64,000 bases of DNA from Epithemia pelagica (taxonomy: Eukaryota; Bacillariophyta; Bacillariophyceae; Surirellales; Surirellaceae): contig OX337230.1 in assembly GCA_946965045.2 (NCBI GenBank), positions 2,232,001 through 2,296,000 of the forward strand, read 5' to 3'. Made by a program: the position numbers and the translations under genes. The notes beneath the pieces are model-generated. The model had not been told where the DNA came from. It did not search any database and saw only the letters and a program-made list of their open reading frames with translations. This document shows positions 54,000-64,000 of the stretch, piece by piece. Position 1 is the first letter of the stretch. Each line of letters begins with the position of its first letter.

Positions 54000-56498
54000 T
54001 CAAAAGTCAAAGAGAAAGGTCAGCTTTTCTCCGCTGACCATGCGTTTGCAGTTCTCTTGACCCACAATGCGTTCAAGCGCATGAGCGTCGTACTTGGTGA
54101 AGAGTGCAAGAGAACTTTTCGTGTCGTCATCCCTGATTGCATTGTCGTTACTGCTGTGGCTCATCCCATTCACATGATCGCTATAGAACGAGGCATGTTC
54201 CGGGACACCATAAAATATCACGTGACGCGCTCCGCGAATGGTGTGACGATAAAAGAAATGAGCTCGTCCCGTATATAGCATAATCGCTTTGCGACCTTGC
54301 AAGAATCGAGCACGTCCCCGACTCACTTCCGAAGTACGTGCATATTCGGTGACACTGACAAACTCCACTTCGCGTTTCAAGAGCAAATTCCGTACAGCGA
54401 CAAAGTCAAAATAGGATGGGATATAAACAAGGGAATGCTTGCGCTGGCGTAGTTCAGGCAATATGTGTTTTTCAAAGTATCCTAGTTTTTCAGTTCCTTG
54501 ATTGAGCAATGAGCTGCATGGAATCCGTTGAAAAACTTGCCGGACATTGGCAACAATTCGACAAAGGATTGCCTTCGATGCTGTCGTGCGCTTACGAAAC
54601 AATGCCATTCCTGCAATACTTCGAGCAAAGCGCTTAAAAGTAGAGGCAATTACAGGATCATAAAAGTCTTGAGCATCCACAATCAATTGCCGCCAATATT
54701 GTGATTGGCCCGAGCTCAAAAAGTAATTGCGTACTCGACTAAAGTCGGTGTGCTTAGCTTGAGTTGGTTGTCGGTTGAGCAACTTCAGCATGTCGTTCAC
54801 GTGATCCCAATTCTGCATCAACAAAACGTTGGATCGCATCAAGACGCAGATTTCAATGCTCGATAGAAAGTCAGTGTCCATGCTGCTCGCCTCATCCTCA
54901 TCAGCGTCCTCCTCTGTTCCCTTCTTGGAGTGACAGGCCATCTTCAGTCCCAGGGGTGACGCCAGGACAACATCACTTCTGTAAAAGTCAGTGAATAGCT
55001 TCAAGGAGGCTGCTGAACTATTCGTTTCTTCATCATTACCTTGATCTTGTTTCTTTTTTGTCCGTGGAGCTTGGACATTGATGGACATTCCAAGGCGAAA
55101 ATCATCGTCGTGGTTGACGTCATCGCCAAACAGTGACAGCCATTCTTGACCCTTCTGCTCGAGGACTTCTTGCCTTCGTTCTTGTCTTTGTTCTTCTTTC
55201 TCCCCACCATTGTCGTCTTGTTCTACTGGAGGAGGGCCATACTCCTCCTGAAAGCGATCCCAGTGAGCAATGTTCGCCCCATCACCTCCCAATAAGGTTT
55301 GCATCCCTCGTACAAATTCGAAACAAACACCGCGAGTCGGCAACAGGACCAAAACGGACGGTCGAGTAAATCCCTGATCACGAACAAGATCTGTGGAAGA
55401 GGATTTTCCCCCGTCTTGGTCAGCTTCATTGCTCTCTTGGTCGTGAAGCAGTTTGTTGTGTTTGTGAATGCGACTCTGACGAGTCCAAATGTGATTGAGC
55501 ACATGAAGCAATATGGCTCGTGCAATGAAAGGCTCTTCCTTTTGGGAAGAGGGTTTACGCTTCCTCTTCGTTTCGAAGTTCTCTTGAGCTGAAAATAACA
55601 TATCTGAATAGGAAGCCAACAAGGGATATGCCACTTCTTGAAACGAAGAATCAAATAGAGTGGTCTTGGACACAGGATTTCTTACAGTCCTTTTCCATTC
55701 GTTTTGGAGAAATAGCCGGTTGCAGGAAAAATCGGCCTTTGCTTGTGCTCGCCATTGCTGAACCAGTCGGTGAGTGTTTGACTTTGTGGCAACATTGCTT
55801 ACCCGCGAGCCCTGTGGCTCCAGAGATCGTTTTTGCAGCCACGATTTGGACACTTTGAATTCCACATTGTGGCGTTGAAGCAACTGTTGCACGATTTCCT
55901 TTGGAAGTGTACACGTTTCTTGTATCGTAGCTAGCTTTTGATCTAAAATGTCGGCATTCTCGGGCAAGGGCGACTGTGAAAACCGTTCCGAAAAGTGATC
56001 GACCGGTGTCACCGCCAACGAGGACAATGACGCGTCGTCCTCATCCCTGTTGACTTCATTGCTGGAATCCGCTGCATCCTCAGACTCATTGTCCTCTTCC
56101 TCTTGATTCGCTTGTCTTTGAATGGCAGCAGAAGTGAGCTTTTCCAAAAACGATTCTACGGCATTCTCTTCATTTTCGTCATCTTCCATACTTTCGTCGT
56201 CCTCCATGTCCTCCTTCAAATCTCGTGGAGGATCGCCATCCACACTGTACTCGCGTACACTATCCTCTGTAGTTCCCCCGCCCGAGTGGAACAAAGGACG
56301 TTTCGACTGTGCTGGTTCTGGATCCGAGTGGGTCTTGTTCGTGGACAAAAACTTTGTCGTCTTGGATCCTCGGGGAATCCTGCCACCCGGCTCTTCTTGT
56401 GGTATTTCACCCCATTGTCTTTGAAGTTTGGCCTTGGCTCTCGCCTTTTTTCCTTTGGGACCCTTGTTCTTTTTCTTGACGGCACCCTTTTTGCCCAT
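54000..56498 (-). CDS. UTP25: U3 snoRNA-associated protein UTP25 (DEF family)
   Basis: 832 aa from the ATG at 56498, giving the basic start MGKKGAVKKKNKGPKGKKAR; the frame extends upstream without an ATG. Acidic low complexity to about residue 210 precedes the conserved region: PSVLVLLPTRGVCFEFV, IEICVLMRSNVLLMQNWDHV, LVYIPSYFDFVAVRNLL, RARFLQGRKAIMLYTGRAHF, RHVIFYGVPEHASFY and a C-terminal FLFDF. UTP25 is a degenerate DEAD-box-like component of the small-subunit processome, needed for 18S rRNA maturation. Several insertions of Gln/Glu/Lys and Asp-rich sequence make it longer than yeast Utp25. Its start is divergent from the histidine gene. Confidence 0.93.
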   Translation of the reverse strand: MGKKGAVKKKNKGPKGKKARAKAKLQRQWGEIPQEEPGGRIPRGSKTTKFLSTNKTHSDPEPAQSKRPLFHSGGGTTEDSVREYSVDGDPPRDLKEDMEDDESMEDDENEENAVESFLEKLTSAAIQRQANQEEEDNESEDAADSSNEVNRDEDDASLSSLAVTPVDHFSERFSQSPLPENADILDQKLATIQETCTLPKEIVQQLLQRHNVEFKVSKSWLQKRSLEPQGSRVSNVATKSNTHRLVQQWRAQAKADFSCNRLFLQNEWKRTVRNPVSKTTLFDSSFQEVAYPLLASYSDMLFSAQENFETKRKRKPSSQKEEPFIARAILLHVLNHIWTRQSRIHKHNKLLHDQESNEADQDGGKSSSTDLVRDQGFTRPSVLVLLPTRGVCFEFVRGMQTLLGGDGANIAHWDRFQEEYGPPPVEQDDNGGEKEEQRQERRQEVLEQKGQEWLSLFGDDVNHDDDFRLGMSINVQAPRTKKKQDQGNDEETNSSAASLKLFTDFYRSDVVLASPLGLKMACHSKKGTEEDADEDEASSMDTDFLSSIEICVLMRSNVLLMQNWDHVNDMLKLLNRQPTQAKHTDFSRVRNYFLSSGQSQYWRQLIVDAQDFYDPVIASTFKRFARSIAGMALFRKRTTASKAILCRIVANVRQVFQRIPCSSLLNQGTEKLGYFEKHILPELRQRKHSLVYIPSYFDFVAVRNLLLKREVEFVSVTEYARTSEVSRGRARFLQGRKAIMLYTGRAHFFYRHTIRGARHVIFYGVPEHASFYSDHVNGMSHSSNDNAIRDDDTKSSLALFTKYDAHALERIVGQENCKRMVSGEKLTFLFDF

Positions 56499-56847
56499 GA
56501 CCACAAAGGACCAAACTTTGCATCGACAAGAAAGGAAATGGATCTGAGGACCGAGATGCACCGAAAAATTGGAGGGTGGAGTTCATTTTCAAAAGCTTAG
56601 GTAGTTTTTGAATTTCGAAATAAGCGACTGATACTGGACGGTGAAGTACGCACACGGAAGCATCAACCCTCATCTTTTCGTCGCCGCCGTCCATTCCGTT
56701 TTCCGTTGCGCTTCGAACATTGAGATGGGCCTTTTGGCATAGACCAACTGCACGTTTGGAACAACATTTGATCCATCACAAAAGAGGCCATCGCGGACCT
56801 ACAAAGGCCGTTTTCTACGAGAGAAAGAGTTGTGTCGATCCCACGCC
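56499..56847. promoter_or_regulatory. Divergent intergenic region of UTP25 and HisIE
   Basis: 349 bp between two start codons on opposite strands, presumably a shared or back-to-back promoter region. No specific motif recognised. Confidence 0.4.
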
Positions 56848-58374
56848 ATGACTTCTCTTCCCTATGTCGCCTTTGTCAAGGACCTTCCTGTCGATGAGGG
56901 CCGCAAGGGCATGTCGGCCGTGGGTCGATGTCGTGTGGATCTGACGGCCCTTTCGACGCCGCCTTTGCAGGAGGCGTATGCGGCCATTGTCGCGAAGAAT
57001 CGACAGCAAGCCATGGTTGGCATGGAAACGACAGAATCAATCCCTGACCAGGAAGAACGGGAAAAGCAATATAAAAAGGACAAGAAAAAATTCATGAAAG
57101 AGGGGAATGCCATGGCCGCCAAATTCTTACAAGCAGACTTGCAGTTGGATGTCAGTATTGTCGACGTTGAAGTTCTCGTCCAGGGATCCGAGTTGATTGA
57201 AACGGATGGTTGCTTGGCGGCATGCTTTTTGGATGCAGGATGCGCACGAGTCGTCACGGAAGGAACCAATCTTGCCGCTTTGGAGGCGGCCAAGATTCCC
57301 AAGGAACGTCTCATGGCCCATTTTGCATTGACTGAGAGCGAGACAAGCCTGAACGATGTGGTCGCTCCCATTGCTCCCCATTGTCATGCCATCTCGTTGG
57401 AGCTCACACAAGCAAAAGATATGGGGAAGATGAACGCACTGGCTCAACAGATTGACCCAAACGTTATGGAAAATGTCGTCTTTCAGTTTCACCCTAGTCT
57501 CGCCATGACCTACTTGGAAACACAACAACAGAGCAATGCGGACTCAACGACGACTGCGGTTGAACCCGAAAAGCAACTATCCAAATTGATTGCGGACACA
57601 TGTCGCATGGGTCAGAACAAAAAGGGTGGCCGTCGTCCAGATGCGGCATGGGTGACGGTAGCCTTGACCGACCCAACGGCGCAACAATTGGGTGAATCGT
57701 ATGCGGCTTGTATACAAACCGATCGAGAGGATGGTTTGTTTACAACAGTGGTTTGTGCACGCAACAATGAAGCCTTGGGATTGGTCTATTCCTCCGCCTC
57801 ATCGGTCGTCGCGTCCCTGATTCACGGTCAAGCCGTCTATTACAGTCGCAGTCGCAATGGATTGTGGCACAAGGGTGCCACATCCGGTCATTTTCAAACC
57901 TTGCATCGGTTTGATGTCGATTGCGACGGAGACGCCTTGCGGTCAACCGTTACACAAGAGGGGCAACCCAAGGCGGCCTTTTGTCACTTGCATACCTTTA
58001 CCTGCTGGGGAGAGCCACGAGGACTACGGCACTTGGAAGAAACCTTGGAGCAACGATTGCATTCCGCACCGGAGGGGTCGTATACGAAACGATTGTTTGA
58101 TGAACCAGACTTGTTGCGAGACAAATTGGTCGAAGAAGCACAAGAACTGGCCGAGGCGAGGGACAAACAAGATGTCGCTGGGGAATTGGCCGACGTTTTG
58201 TACTTTGCCATGACTCGTGCAGTCAAAGCTGGAGTCCGGTTGGATGATGCCATTGCAGAACTGGACAAACGAGACCGGAAAGTCACTCGTCGGAAAGGAG
58301 ATTCGAAAGCCTTTCGCATTGCAGCAGGCCAAGCGATCCTGGAAAAGGCAGGAAAAGACAAACCAGATGAATGA
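56848..58374 (+). CDS. HISIE: Bifunctional histidine biosynthesis protein (PRA-CH / PRA-PH) with N-terminal extension
   Basis: 508 aa from the ATG at 56848. The C-terminal half has the phosphoribosyl-AMP cyclohydrolase (HisI) motifs YYSRSRNGLWHKGATSGH, DVDCDGDAL and CHLHTFTCW, followed by a phosphoribosyl-ATP pyrophosphatase (HisE, MazG-like helices) with LLRDKLVEEAQEL and GELADVLYFAMTRAV. These catalyse steps 2 and 3 of histidine synthesis in reverse gene order to function. The N-terminal 290 residues (VQGSELIETDGCLAACFLDA, RLMAHFALTESE) resemble the non-catalytic front part of fungal HIS4, but no histidinol dehydrogenase domain follows. Plastid targeting is not obvious from the N-terminus. 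Confidence 0.92.
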   Translation: MTSLPYVAFVKDLPVDEGRKGMSAVGRCRVDLTALSTPPLQEAYAAIVAKNRQQAMVGMETTESIPDQEEREKQYKKDKKKFMKEGNAMAAKFLQADLQLDVSIVDVEVLVQGSELIETDGCLAACFLDAGCARVVTEGTNLAALEAAKIPKERLMAHFALTESETSLNDVVAPIAPHCHAISLELTQAKDMGKMNALAQQIDPNVMENVVFQFHPSLAMTYLETQQQSNADSTTTAVEPEKQLSKLIADTCRMGQNKKGGRRPDAAWVTVALTDPTAQQLGESYAACIQTDREDGLFTTVVCARNNEALGLVYSSASSVVASLIHGQAVYYSRSRNGLWHKGATSGHFQTLHRFDVDCDGDALRSTVTQEGQPKAAFCHLHTFTCWGEPRGLRHLEETLEQRLHSAPEGSYTKRLFDEPDLLRDKLVEEAQELAEARDKQDVAGELADVLYFAMTRAVKAGVRLDDAIAELDKRDRKVTRRKGDSKAFRIAAGQAILEKAGKDKPDE

Positions 58375-58540
58375 CCTTTGTTCGTTCCGTTTTTATAATC
58401 TAAACAGTAATCATGTTTCAAATTTGTGACTTGTGCTATGGTGGCAACTATGGGTATTGAAGATTGTCGGCGTTAATTTCAATGTGAGCGAATACTGTTG
58501 TGAAAGACTGTTGATTGCGCGGCTTTCAATTTGGCATGAT

Positions 58541-60403
58541 CTACTCCACGTCCATGAACAGAGCCCCGGCCGACGAAGCGGAGTAGTCACTTCCAGCAAA
58601 GGAATATTCATCAGGGGCACCAAAGTCAGGGTCCGTAATCGCAGAACATTCATCTTCGACGTCGGAAAAGTCGTCAGTGTCCACTCGGCGACGGTGTGGA
58701 ACAACAATTTCTGGGAGAGGAAGGTTTACCATGTTGACCTGATTGCTTGTCATGTGGGCTGGAGATTTTGCTTTCTTGGCACGAAGAGCGAAAAACGAAC
58801 GACGTCCATTTTCATCGGTACTCCGATAGTTGTTCCAGTTTCTCGGTGCTTCTTGAGGCGCGCCACTGTCCTGCATCTCGTGTTTCAAGAGTTCTTCTAA
58901 GTTACCAATCTCAGATGGGACGCGATGGTGTTTTTGTGAAAGCACGTCAATCCTGAGGTTTGTGGCCGCAGGTTGTGGACGATCGTCTTGAGTTTTCGAG
59001 GACTTTGCTTTGGATGCCTCGTCTGTGTTGGTGTTGCAAAAATAATTGCAAGCAAACTCGACCATAGGCTTGGGACTAGTCGCCACGTCGTTGTTGACCT
59101 TATCATTGAAAGAACCGATGCTACATTTTGATCGGTTTGCGCTCATGAACGCCATTGTCTCTGCAGAATAGGACCAGCTCAATTCCTGGATCAATTTGTC
59201 CAGGGTTTCTGGACTGCCTTCAATGAAACGACTGTTCCGCATAGTCGATGGTAGCATCTCAAACAGAACATGGCCTTGCTCTTCCGATTTTGGCGAACCA
59301 ACTGATTGATGGAGCTGGCTACTTTGACATGCCTCGGAGAATCTTGAGGCTGGTCGTTTTGGATACGATCGACATTGGATCAGTTCCGGCTTGAGGGTCT
59401 TCATGGTAACTATTTTGTGTTCAGCGGATGTAATTTCCTTCGATCGAGTGCTGTCATTGACTGATTGTTTGGCGACAGGTCGGTTCGAAGAATTCTTTGG
59501 TGAACTCTCGGACTCATCCACGATCCATGACCCAGTTCCGACCGTGGCGAATTCAACTTCTTCAGCTTCGTCCAATGGGTCCCTTGATTTTGTATTCAGT
59601 GTCTCTTGTGCCCATGTATCACCGTCAACATTGTTGCTCAAGGAGGCTGACGACATTGCCAGAGAAGATTTCGAACTTGGCGAAAGTGAAATCGGATCTC
59701 GCTTTGAGAGGTGCAGGCCACGGGATTTGTCTTGATTTTTTGCTCCACCAGGCAGTGGAGAGGAATCAAACAGAGCAAAAGAATCTGGTTTCTCTACCAA
59801 CCAGTCATCGTCGCGACTCTCGCTCGTCTTCGGTGTTGGCATCATGCTATCCAGCCAGTCAGCGGACGATGAATTCGAATGTTCAAAGACGGGATAATTG
59901 GTTCCTTCGTAGTGTTGTTGCTGTTGCTTGCGATTGTAGAGGGGCACCCAATACATTCTGTGTCTTCGGGAAAAGAGGCTGAAACGGTTCTTTTGTTTCC
60001 GCATGTCGGGTCCATCGGAGCCATCTTCATTGCAGTTCCCACTGCTGTTTCCATACACGGTGGAATCGAGAATTCTCTGCTTCTCGACAGATGCCACGGG
60101 TTCCATTACAGTCGACGTGGATGTTTCCAGAACCACGGCATGGGCGGTTGCGTCGTGAGACGAATCCTGAACCTTGGTTTTGTTTACCGGAATTTTTAAA
60201 GCAATGCGATCGGGGAGAAAGAACTGACTGCTGCCATCAGCACCTTTTGGTGTGCTTCTGCTGGACTCCTGAACCATGGTTTCCCATTCAATGTCATCGT
60301 AGACACCAGATGCATGCCCAAACTGGTAGTCATCCATAGTCTTTCGACCATTCTTGCCGACAACAACGTTGAATTCATTTCGATCACAAAAAGAAGAATT
60401 CAT
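58541..60403 (-). CDS. Unrecognised Ser-rich protein
   Basis: 620 aa from the ATG at 60403 (MNSSFCDRNEFNVVVGKNG); the frame begins upstream without another ATG. No domain is recognised. Sequence is Ser/Asp/Lys-rich with a basic patch KQKNRFSLFSRRHRMYWVPL near 150, and a C-terminal stretch VPHRRRVDTDDFSDVEDE followed by a Tyr/Ser/Gly-rich tail. There is no signal peptide or membrane helix. It looks like a largely disordered, phosphorylatable regulatory protein, perhaps diatom-specific. It is tail-to-tail with the histidine gene, 166 bp apart. Confidence 0.7.
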   Translation of the reverse strand: MNSSFCDRNEFNVVVGKNGRKTMDDYQFGHASGVYDDIEWETMVQESSRSTPKGADGSSQFFLPDRIALKIPVNKTKVQDSSHDATAHAVVLETSTSTVMEPVASVEKQRILDSTVYGNSSGNCNEDGSDGPDMRKQKNRFSLFSRRHRMYWVPLYNRKQQQQHYEGTNYPVFEHSNSSSADWLDSMMPTPKTSESRDDDWLVEKPDSFALFDSSPLPGGAKNQDKSRGLHLSKRDPISLSPSSKSSLAMSSASLSNNVDGDTWAQETLNTKSRDPLDEAEEVEFATVGTGSWIVDESESSPKNSSNRPVAKQSVNDSTRSKEITSAEHKIVTMKTLKPELIQCRSYPKRPASRFSEACQSSQLHQSVGSPKSEEQGHVLFEMLPSTMRNSRFIEGSPETLDKLIQELSWSYSAETMAFMSANRSKCSIGSFNDKVNNDVATSPKPMVEFACNYFCNTNTDEASKAKSSKTQDDRPQPAATNLRIDVLSQKHHRVPSEIGNLEELLKHEMQDSGAPQEAPRNWNNYRSTDENGRRSFFALRAKKAKSPAHMTSNQVNMVNLPLPEIVVPHRRRVDTDDFSDVEDECSAITDPDFGAPDEYSFAGSDYSASSAGALFMDVE

Positions 60404-60856
60404 TTCGCACGACTTTTTTATGAGCACAAGAAATTCACACGGACATTGGTCAATATGACCAGGAAGGAAGTTCCTTTTCTTCCAGGCCTTCCTTCACCGA
60501 CTCCTTTATTGTAAAACTGAATCGACTCGTGTTTTGGTTGTGTTTTGCCATAGAGGTGTTTATGGAGAGCCGTTTTCGGTTCAGTGGGATCTCGAAAAAC
60601 CAAGTCAAATCAGTGTCCAATTGCACTCAATTCCATAGAGGAGAGGCGTTTCACCTTGGAATGCAAACTTGAAATTGTGAGAGCACCTCCATGTGGCATC
60701 GTTGTTGGGGTTCCGTTTCGTCCACCACTATAGAGGAAAAGTAGTACAATACTATCTCTGTGAAACACGGTCACACGACAGACGTCATCGGTCGCACCAC
60801 CACACCCATCCAAAATCCAGAAGACAACCGCAACGTCCCTCGCGACACTTGGAACC
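60404..60856. promoter_or_regulatory. Divergent intergenic region
   Basis: 453 bp between divergent starts; no gene or repeat seen. Confidence 0.4.
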
Positions 60857-61639
60857 ATGCCCAAGGCTTCCAAGACGGGTGCGTTTCGAAAGGCAACTGC
60901 TGCCGATGCTGCGATAAGCAAGAGGAAAGATGGGAAAACATCAGGAAGCCAAGGTTCAACCCTTCTTTCTTCCGAGACTGAAAATAAGGCGTTGAAGGAG
61001 GATCCACAACCGACCGTGGGGACAGTGGACGAAAAGCACTCGTCCACCACAACGCAGGATGAGTCCGAGGCAACTCCGTTGAGTCGAGGTCAACGAAAGC
61101 GTCTGGCGAAACAGAAGCAGTACCAGCGGAAGCAACAAATGATTATGTCTTCTTTGAAACTGAAACGAGCCGAAGAACAGAAGAAGCGCATTGATGGCCT
61201 GGATGCCATCCGAGAAGCTCTTTTGGACGCCGTCCAAGACAAGAAGTCGACCCAAAGTCAGGGAAATGAAGGGTCCAATGCAACAACGCTCGAAGATTCA
61301 ACAGAAGATGTCGTAACCAAACCCAATCTCCTTAAAACTACCAAATCCCAAAAGTTATTGGTGGAGAAGGAAACAGCTCAGTTGTCTCTCGTTGTGCAAC
61401 ATCCCGCTTTTCAAGCGGATCCATTTGCTACAATACGGGAGCATTTGAAGAACACTTTGGCACCCGATGTTGCCCTTCAAAAGAGACAAGAGGCGCAACG
61501 AGTCAAGGAACAGGCACAGAAACAACAAAAATGCAAAAAAGAGAAACGCATGGCGTCCTCCAATTCCACCACGTTTGCGTTCAAAAAGAAGCGAAAACAA
61601 CATAGAGCGCGACCGACTCGATCTCGAGGGTCAAAATGA
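60857..61639 (+). CDS. SLX9-like ribosome biogenesis protein
   Basis: 260 aa. It opens with MPKASKTGAFRK, has LSRGQRKRLAKQKQYQRKQ and a Lys/Glu helix, then VVQHPAFQADPFATIREHL near 185-205, and ends in a very basic tail (KKRKQHRARPTRSRGSK). The layout of a basic RKR helix plus a late conserved HPAF-x-PFATI-x-HL box fits the SLX9/FAM207A family, which helps export pre-40S particles. The match is by pattern and weaker than for its neighbours; another nucleolar protein is possible. It is convergent with TAD2, 70 bp between stops. Confidence 0.6.
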   Translation: MPKASKTGAFRKATAADAAISKRKDGKTSGSQGSTLLSSETENKALKEDPQPTVGTVDEKHSSTTTQDESEATPLSRGQRKRLAKQKQYQRKQQMIMSSLKLKRAEEQKKRIDGLDAIREALLDAVQDKKSTQSQGNEGSNATTLEDSTEDVVTKPNLLKTTKSQKLLVEKETAQLSLVVQHPAFQADPFATIREHLKNTLAPDVALQKRQEAQRVKEQAQKQQKCKKEKRMASSNSTTFAFKKKRKQHRARPTRSRGSK

Positions 61640-61709
61640 AACAAGCAGCCTACTGGACCATGATGATTTCATTATCCTTCGTGGAGAACATGCATTGACA
61701 CATGAGAAG

Positions 61710-62956
61710 TCAAGTGTTGGTTTCTGCTCTGCCTTCTTGTGTTTGTGGATCCTTCTTCTCCTGGTCAGGTTGCTGAATAGACAATGGTTGCGCCATTGGG
61801 ATTGTTGCTGTCTCATCTAATTTGACAGCGGGCGGTGGTTTGCGTTTGCGCTTATCAGTCGGCGCATGGAAGTTTTCGCGATCATAAAAGGACCGCAACA
61901 GTTTTACGGCAGGTTCTTCCATTACCTTGCCCACAATGGGATATGAATGTAAATCCTTGCCCGCATCTTTTCCTTCTTGTTGATGCACACTAAGAATCGA
62001 ACCACAACCGCCAAATTTGTCATTGCGACACCCAAACACCACCTTTCCAATTTGGACTTGCGCCAGAGCTGCAGCACACATGATACAAGGTTCACATGTA
62101 ACTGGACTGTGCATTGAGAAATAGAACAAAGGTACAAGATGATTTCATATTGATCAAACTTACCATAGAGAGTGCACTGTTTCAAGTCCGAAACAGAGTG
62201 GATTCTGCCACTTCTCCATCCGTAGCTTTTCTGAAGAGTTTTTGATGGATTGTGTGAGTCTTGAGTTCTGCCTGAGAAACTGGAAGACGGTGTATTCTCC
62301 GCATCCGCCTCGTGTTGGATGTCACTCCACGCATCATGCATGTACTGCTCCAGGGGTTGACGATTGCCATGATGCCATTGAATAAGAGGTGACGAAGAGC
62401 TCGTAGAGGACGAGGCAGCACGCGCTGCAGAGGTCGCAAGGACCTCGGCGGGTAAACACAAGGTATCGGATGACAGCCCCCCTGTCAACATGCGGTCAAT
62501 GGCCACCAGCTCGGCATGGCGAGTTGCATCTCGTGTTGCATTCACTTGATTCGCTCCGTGAGAGACTACGACCTTAGTTTTCTTGTCCTTCAACGTTGAT
62601 CTGCAATCAGAAAATACAGGATCGGACGGCAACTCTTTCTTGGACTCTCGGGTGGGTCCGTGGTCGGAACACAGTTTTGCAGTCCTATGTTTGTCATCCA
62701 CAACTTTGTCCTTCGTCCAATTCTCCTCAACCCCGTCATCCACAGGCATGACAATGACACATCCCACTGGAACTTCTCCGACTTCCAATGCACGCCTTGC
62801 CACCTTGAGAGCCAGCTTCATGTAATACTCGTCTTCATCTTCGTTAGTTGGTTGTGCCTCATTTGGCCCTTTCACCAATGATTCCTTTTGCTCAAGTTTT
62901 TCCTCCAGATCGTCAGCGCATCTTTTCGAGCATCCGTCTACCTTTCGCTGATCCAT
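61710..62956 (-). CDS. TAD2: tRNA-specific adenosine deaminase, TAD2/ADAT2-like
   Basis: Exons 62164-62956 and 61710-62101 on the minus strand, intron 62 bp, 394 aa. Cytidine-deaminase-type zinc motifs are HAE (His147-Glu149) and TCEPCIMC (Cys270, Cys273), the latter created by the splice TLY-VTCEPC. Flanking helices YYMKLALKVARRALEVGEVPVG and VFGCRNDKFGGCGS are typical. With TAD3 this enzyme converts A34 to inosine in tRNA anticodons. It is twice the usual length: about 55 residues are inserted before VVVSHGANQVNATRD, about 80 Ser-rich residues lie between the zinc motifs, and there is a Pro/Lys tail. The insertions look disordered. Confidence 0.9.
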
Positions 62957-63214
62957 GATCCATTGTATTGAATGGTTTGGGCGTCGGAGACTATTTCATG
63001 GGTTCTTTCTGATCAATACACACGCGCTGCGTCTGTTACCGTTTTCTCAGAGGTCCCGAGGAGGACTCCAATCACGTCGCCTCCTCCATTCGCGCGACTC
63101 ACAAAGTTGTGCATCTTACCGCTTTACTAAAGCAACTTGCCCGTCCGCAGTCTCCCCCACAACCGTTGTGTGCATTGCCGTTGTTTCTCCAACTTAACCA
63201 GAAATACATTAACA
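62957..63214. promoter_or_regulatory. Divergent promoter region of TAD2 and eL30
   Basis: 258 bp between opposite start codons; includes a pyrimidine-rich tract (TTGTTTCTCCAACTT) just before the eL30 ATG, as in many ribosomal protein leaders. Confidence 0.45.
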
Positions 63215-63853
63215 ATGGTGTCCAAGAAGCAGGTATGTCGATGACACCGGAGGTTGGAGCACGAACATGCTGCATACCTGAGATGGCAGTCATTGGCCTT
63301 TCCTACAAGCCAAACGTTGAACCACGAATCACGAACATGCAACACGTTGTTGGAACTTTGCCTTGATCATGGGCGTTTCGAACTCTGTTGAAGCAATGTC
63401 CGTGGAACCCCAACGATTTGGTCTGTCAGTGAAGAGAGGTTGGTGAACTGTTCATGTCGGGTTGGAAGGATGTCGTTGCGCCCCATTTCATGTGCAAACT
63501 CAGCTTTACTAATTTATTGTTTTCGTTTCACTTTACAGCAAAGACAACAAGATTCTATGAACAGTCGTATCAAGCTGGTCATGAAGTCCGGAAAGGCCAT
63601 TTTGGGATATAAGCAATGCCTCAAATCGTTGCGAAAAGGCAAGGCCAAGATGATTCTTATTGCATCCAATGCCCCACCTCTTCGTAAATCTGAATTGGAA
63701 TACATGGCAATGCTTGGACGAACAAATGTCCATCATTACTCTGGAGACAACACCGCACTCGGAACTGCTTGTGGAAAATTGTTCAACTGCTCCGTCTTGA
63801 CCATTATGGACGCCGGTGATTCAGATATTCTGACTGCCACCACTAAGGATTAA
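63215..63853 (+). CDS. RPL30: Ribosomal protein eL30
   Basis: Exons 63215-63232 and 63539-63853, intron 306 bp, 110 aa. The first exon encodes just MVSKKQ, then [70 protein letters not shown] and MDAGDSDIL, all hallmarks of eL30. The protein is part of the 60S subunit. A tiny first exon followed by a long intron is common for ribosomal protein genes and may carry regulatory sequence. Yeast eL30 represses its own splicing by binding the transcript; whether this intron folds likewise is untested. Confidence 0.97.
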
Positions 63854-64000
63854 ACGTACCTACCTAGACGACATTGGAATTTGGAATAATACTTCTCTGC
63901 TGAACTAAGTCATGACGCAAGATACTACGAAGAACTTAGACGCCATGGCTCGAATTTGGCTGTTTTATGACTTAGGAGCAACTTATCCACTTCGCTATCC
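63854..64000. other. 3' flank of eL30
   Basis: 147 bp to the window end, AT-rich just after the stop; presumably the eL30 3' UTR. No further gene start is visible. Confidence 0.4.

Overview
This is a nuclear window from a diatom, or a very close stramenopile relative. Support comes from short GT-AG introns (about 60-310 bp), dense alternating gene orientation, Copia elements whose protease, integrase and Gag style match diatom CoDi elements, a DNA-transposon protein family common in diatom genomes, and secretory type I proteins with Pro/Thr stalks. I cannot name the species. About 22 host genes and three mobile-element bodies are visible.

Layout. 1-7.4 kb: a thioredoxin (5' end off the window), a weak minus-strand gene, a lactonase-type beta-propeller protein, EBP2, PRKRIP1, and an unrecognised gene with an apparent frameshift. 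7.3-19.9 kb: a rearranged region. A block holding the tail of that unrecognised gene plus an aquaporin occurs twice. Between the copies lies the 5' part of a plus-strand Copia element, itself split by a 6.6 kb DNA transposon with terminal inverted repeats and three ORFs. 20.1-29.9 kb: two tandem, diverged paralogues encoding secreted or membrane proteins that share an ectodomain, an intron position and a Pro/Thr stalk; the second (2192 aa) ends in a MYND zinc finger. 29.9-35.4 kb: listerin (LTN1). 35.5-42.6 kb: a full-length minus-strand Copia element with 174 bp LTRs and an in-frame UGA between gag and pol. 42.9-50.5 kb: APC11, a myristoylated staphylococcal-nuclease-like protein, and a large membrane protein with a class III cyclase domain lacking both metal aspartates. 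50.9-64 kb: eEF1A, a double-domain small heat-shock protein, UTP25, a bifunctional histidine enzyme, an unknown Ser-rich protein, an SLX9-like protein, TAD2 and eL30.

Functionally, the single-copy regions are rich in ribosome assembly, translation and quality control (EBP2, UTP25, SLX9-like, eL30, eEF1A, TAD2, LTN1). This may be chance. The most unusual pieces are the nested transposon complex, the tandem stalked membrane proteins and the degenerate channel-like cyclase. Exon boundaries were set by hand from GT-AG signals and reading frame. Most close exactly to a whole number of codons.
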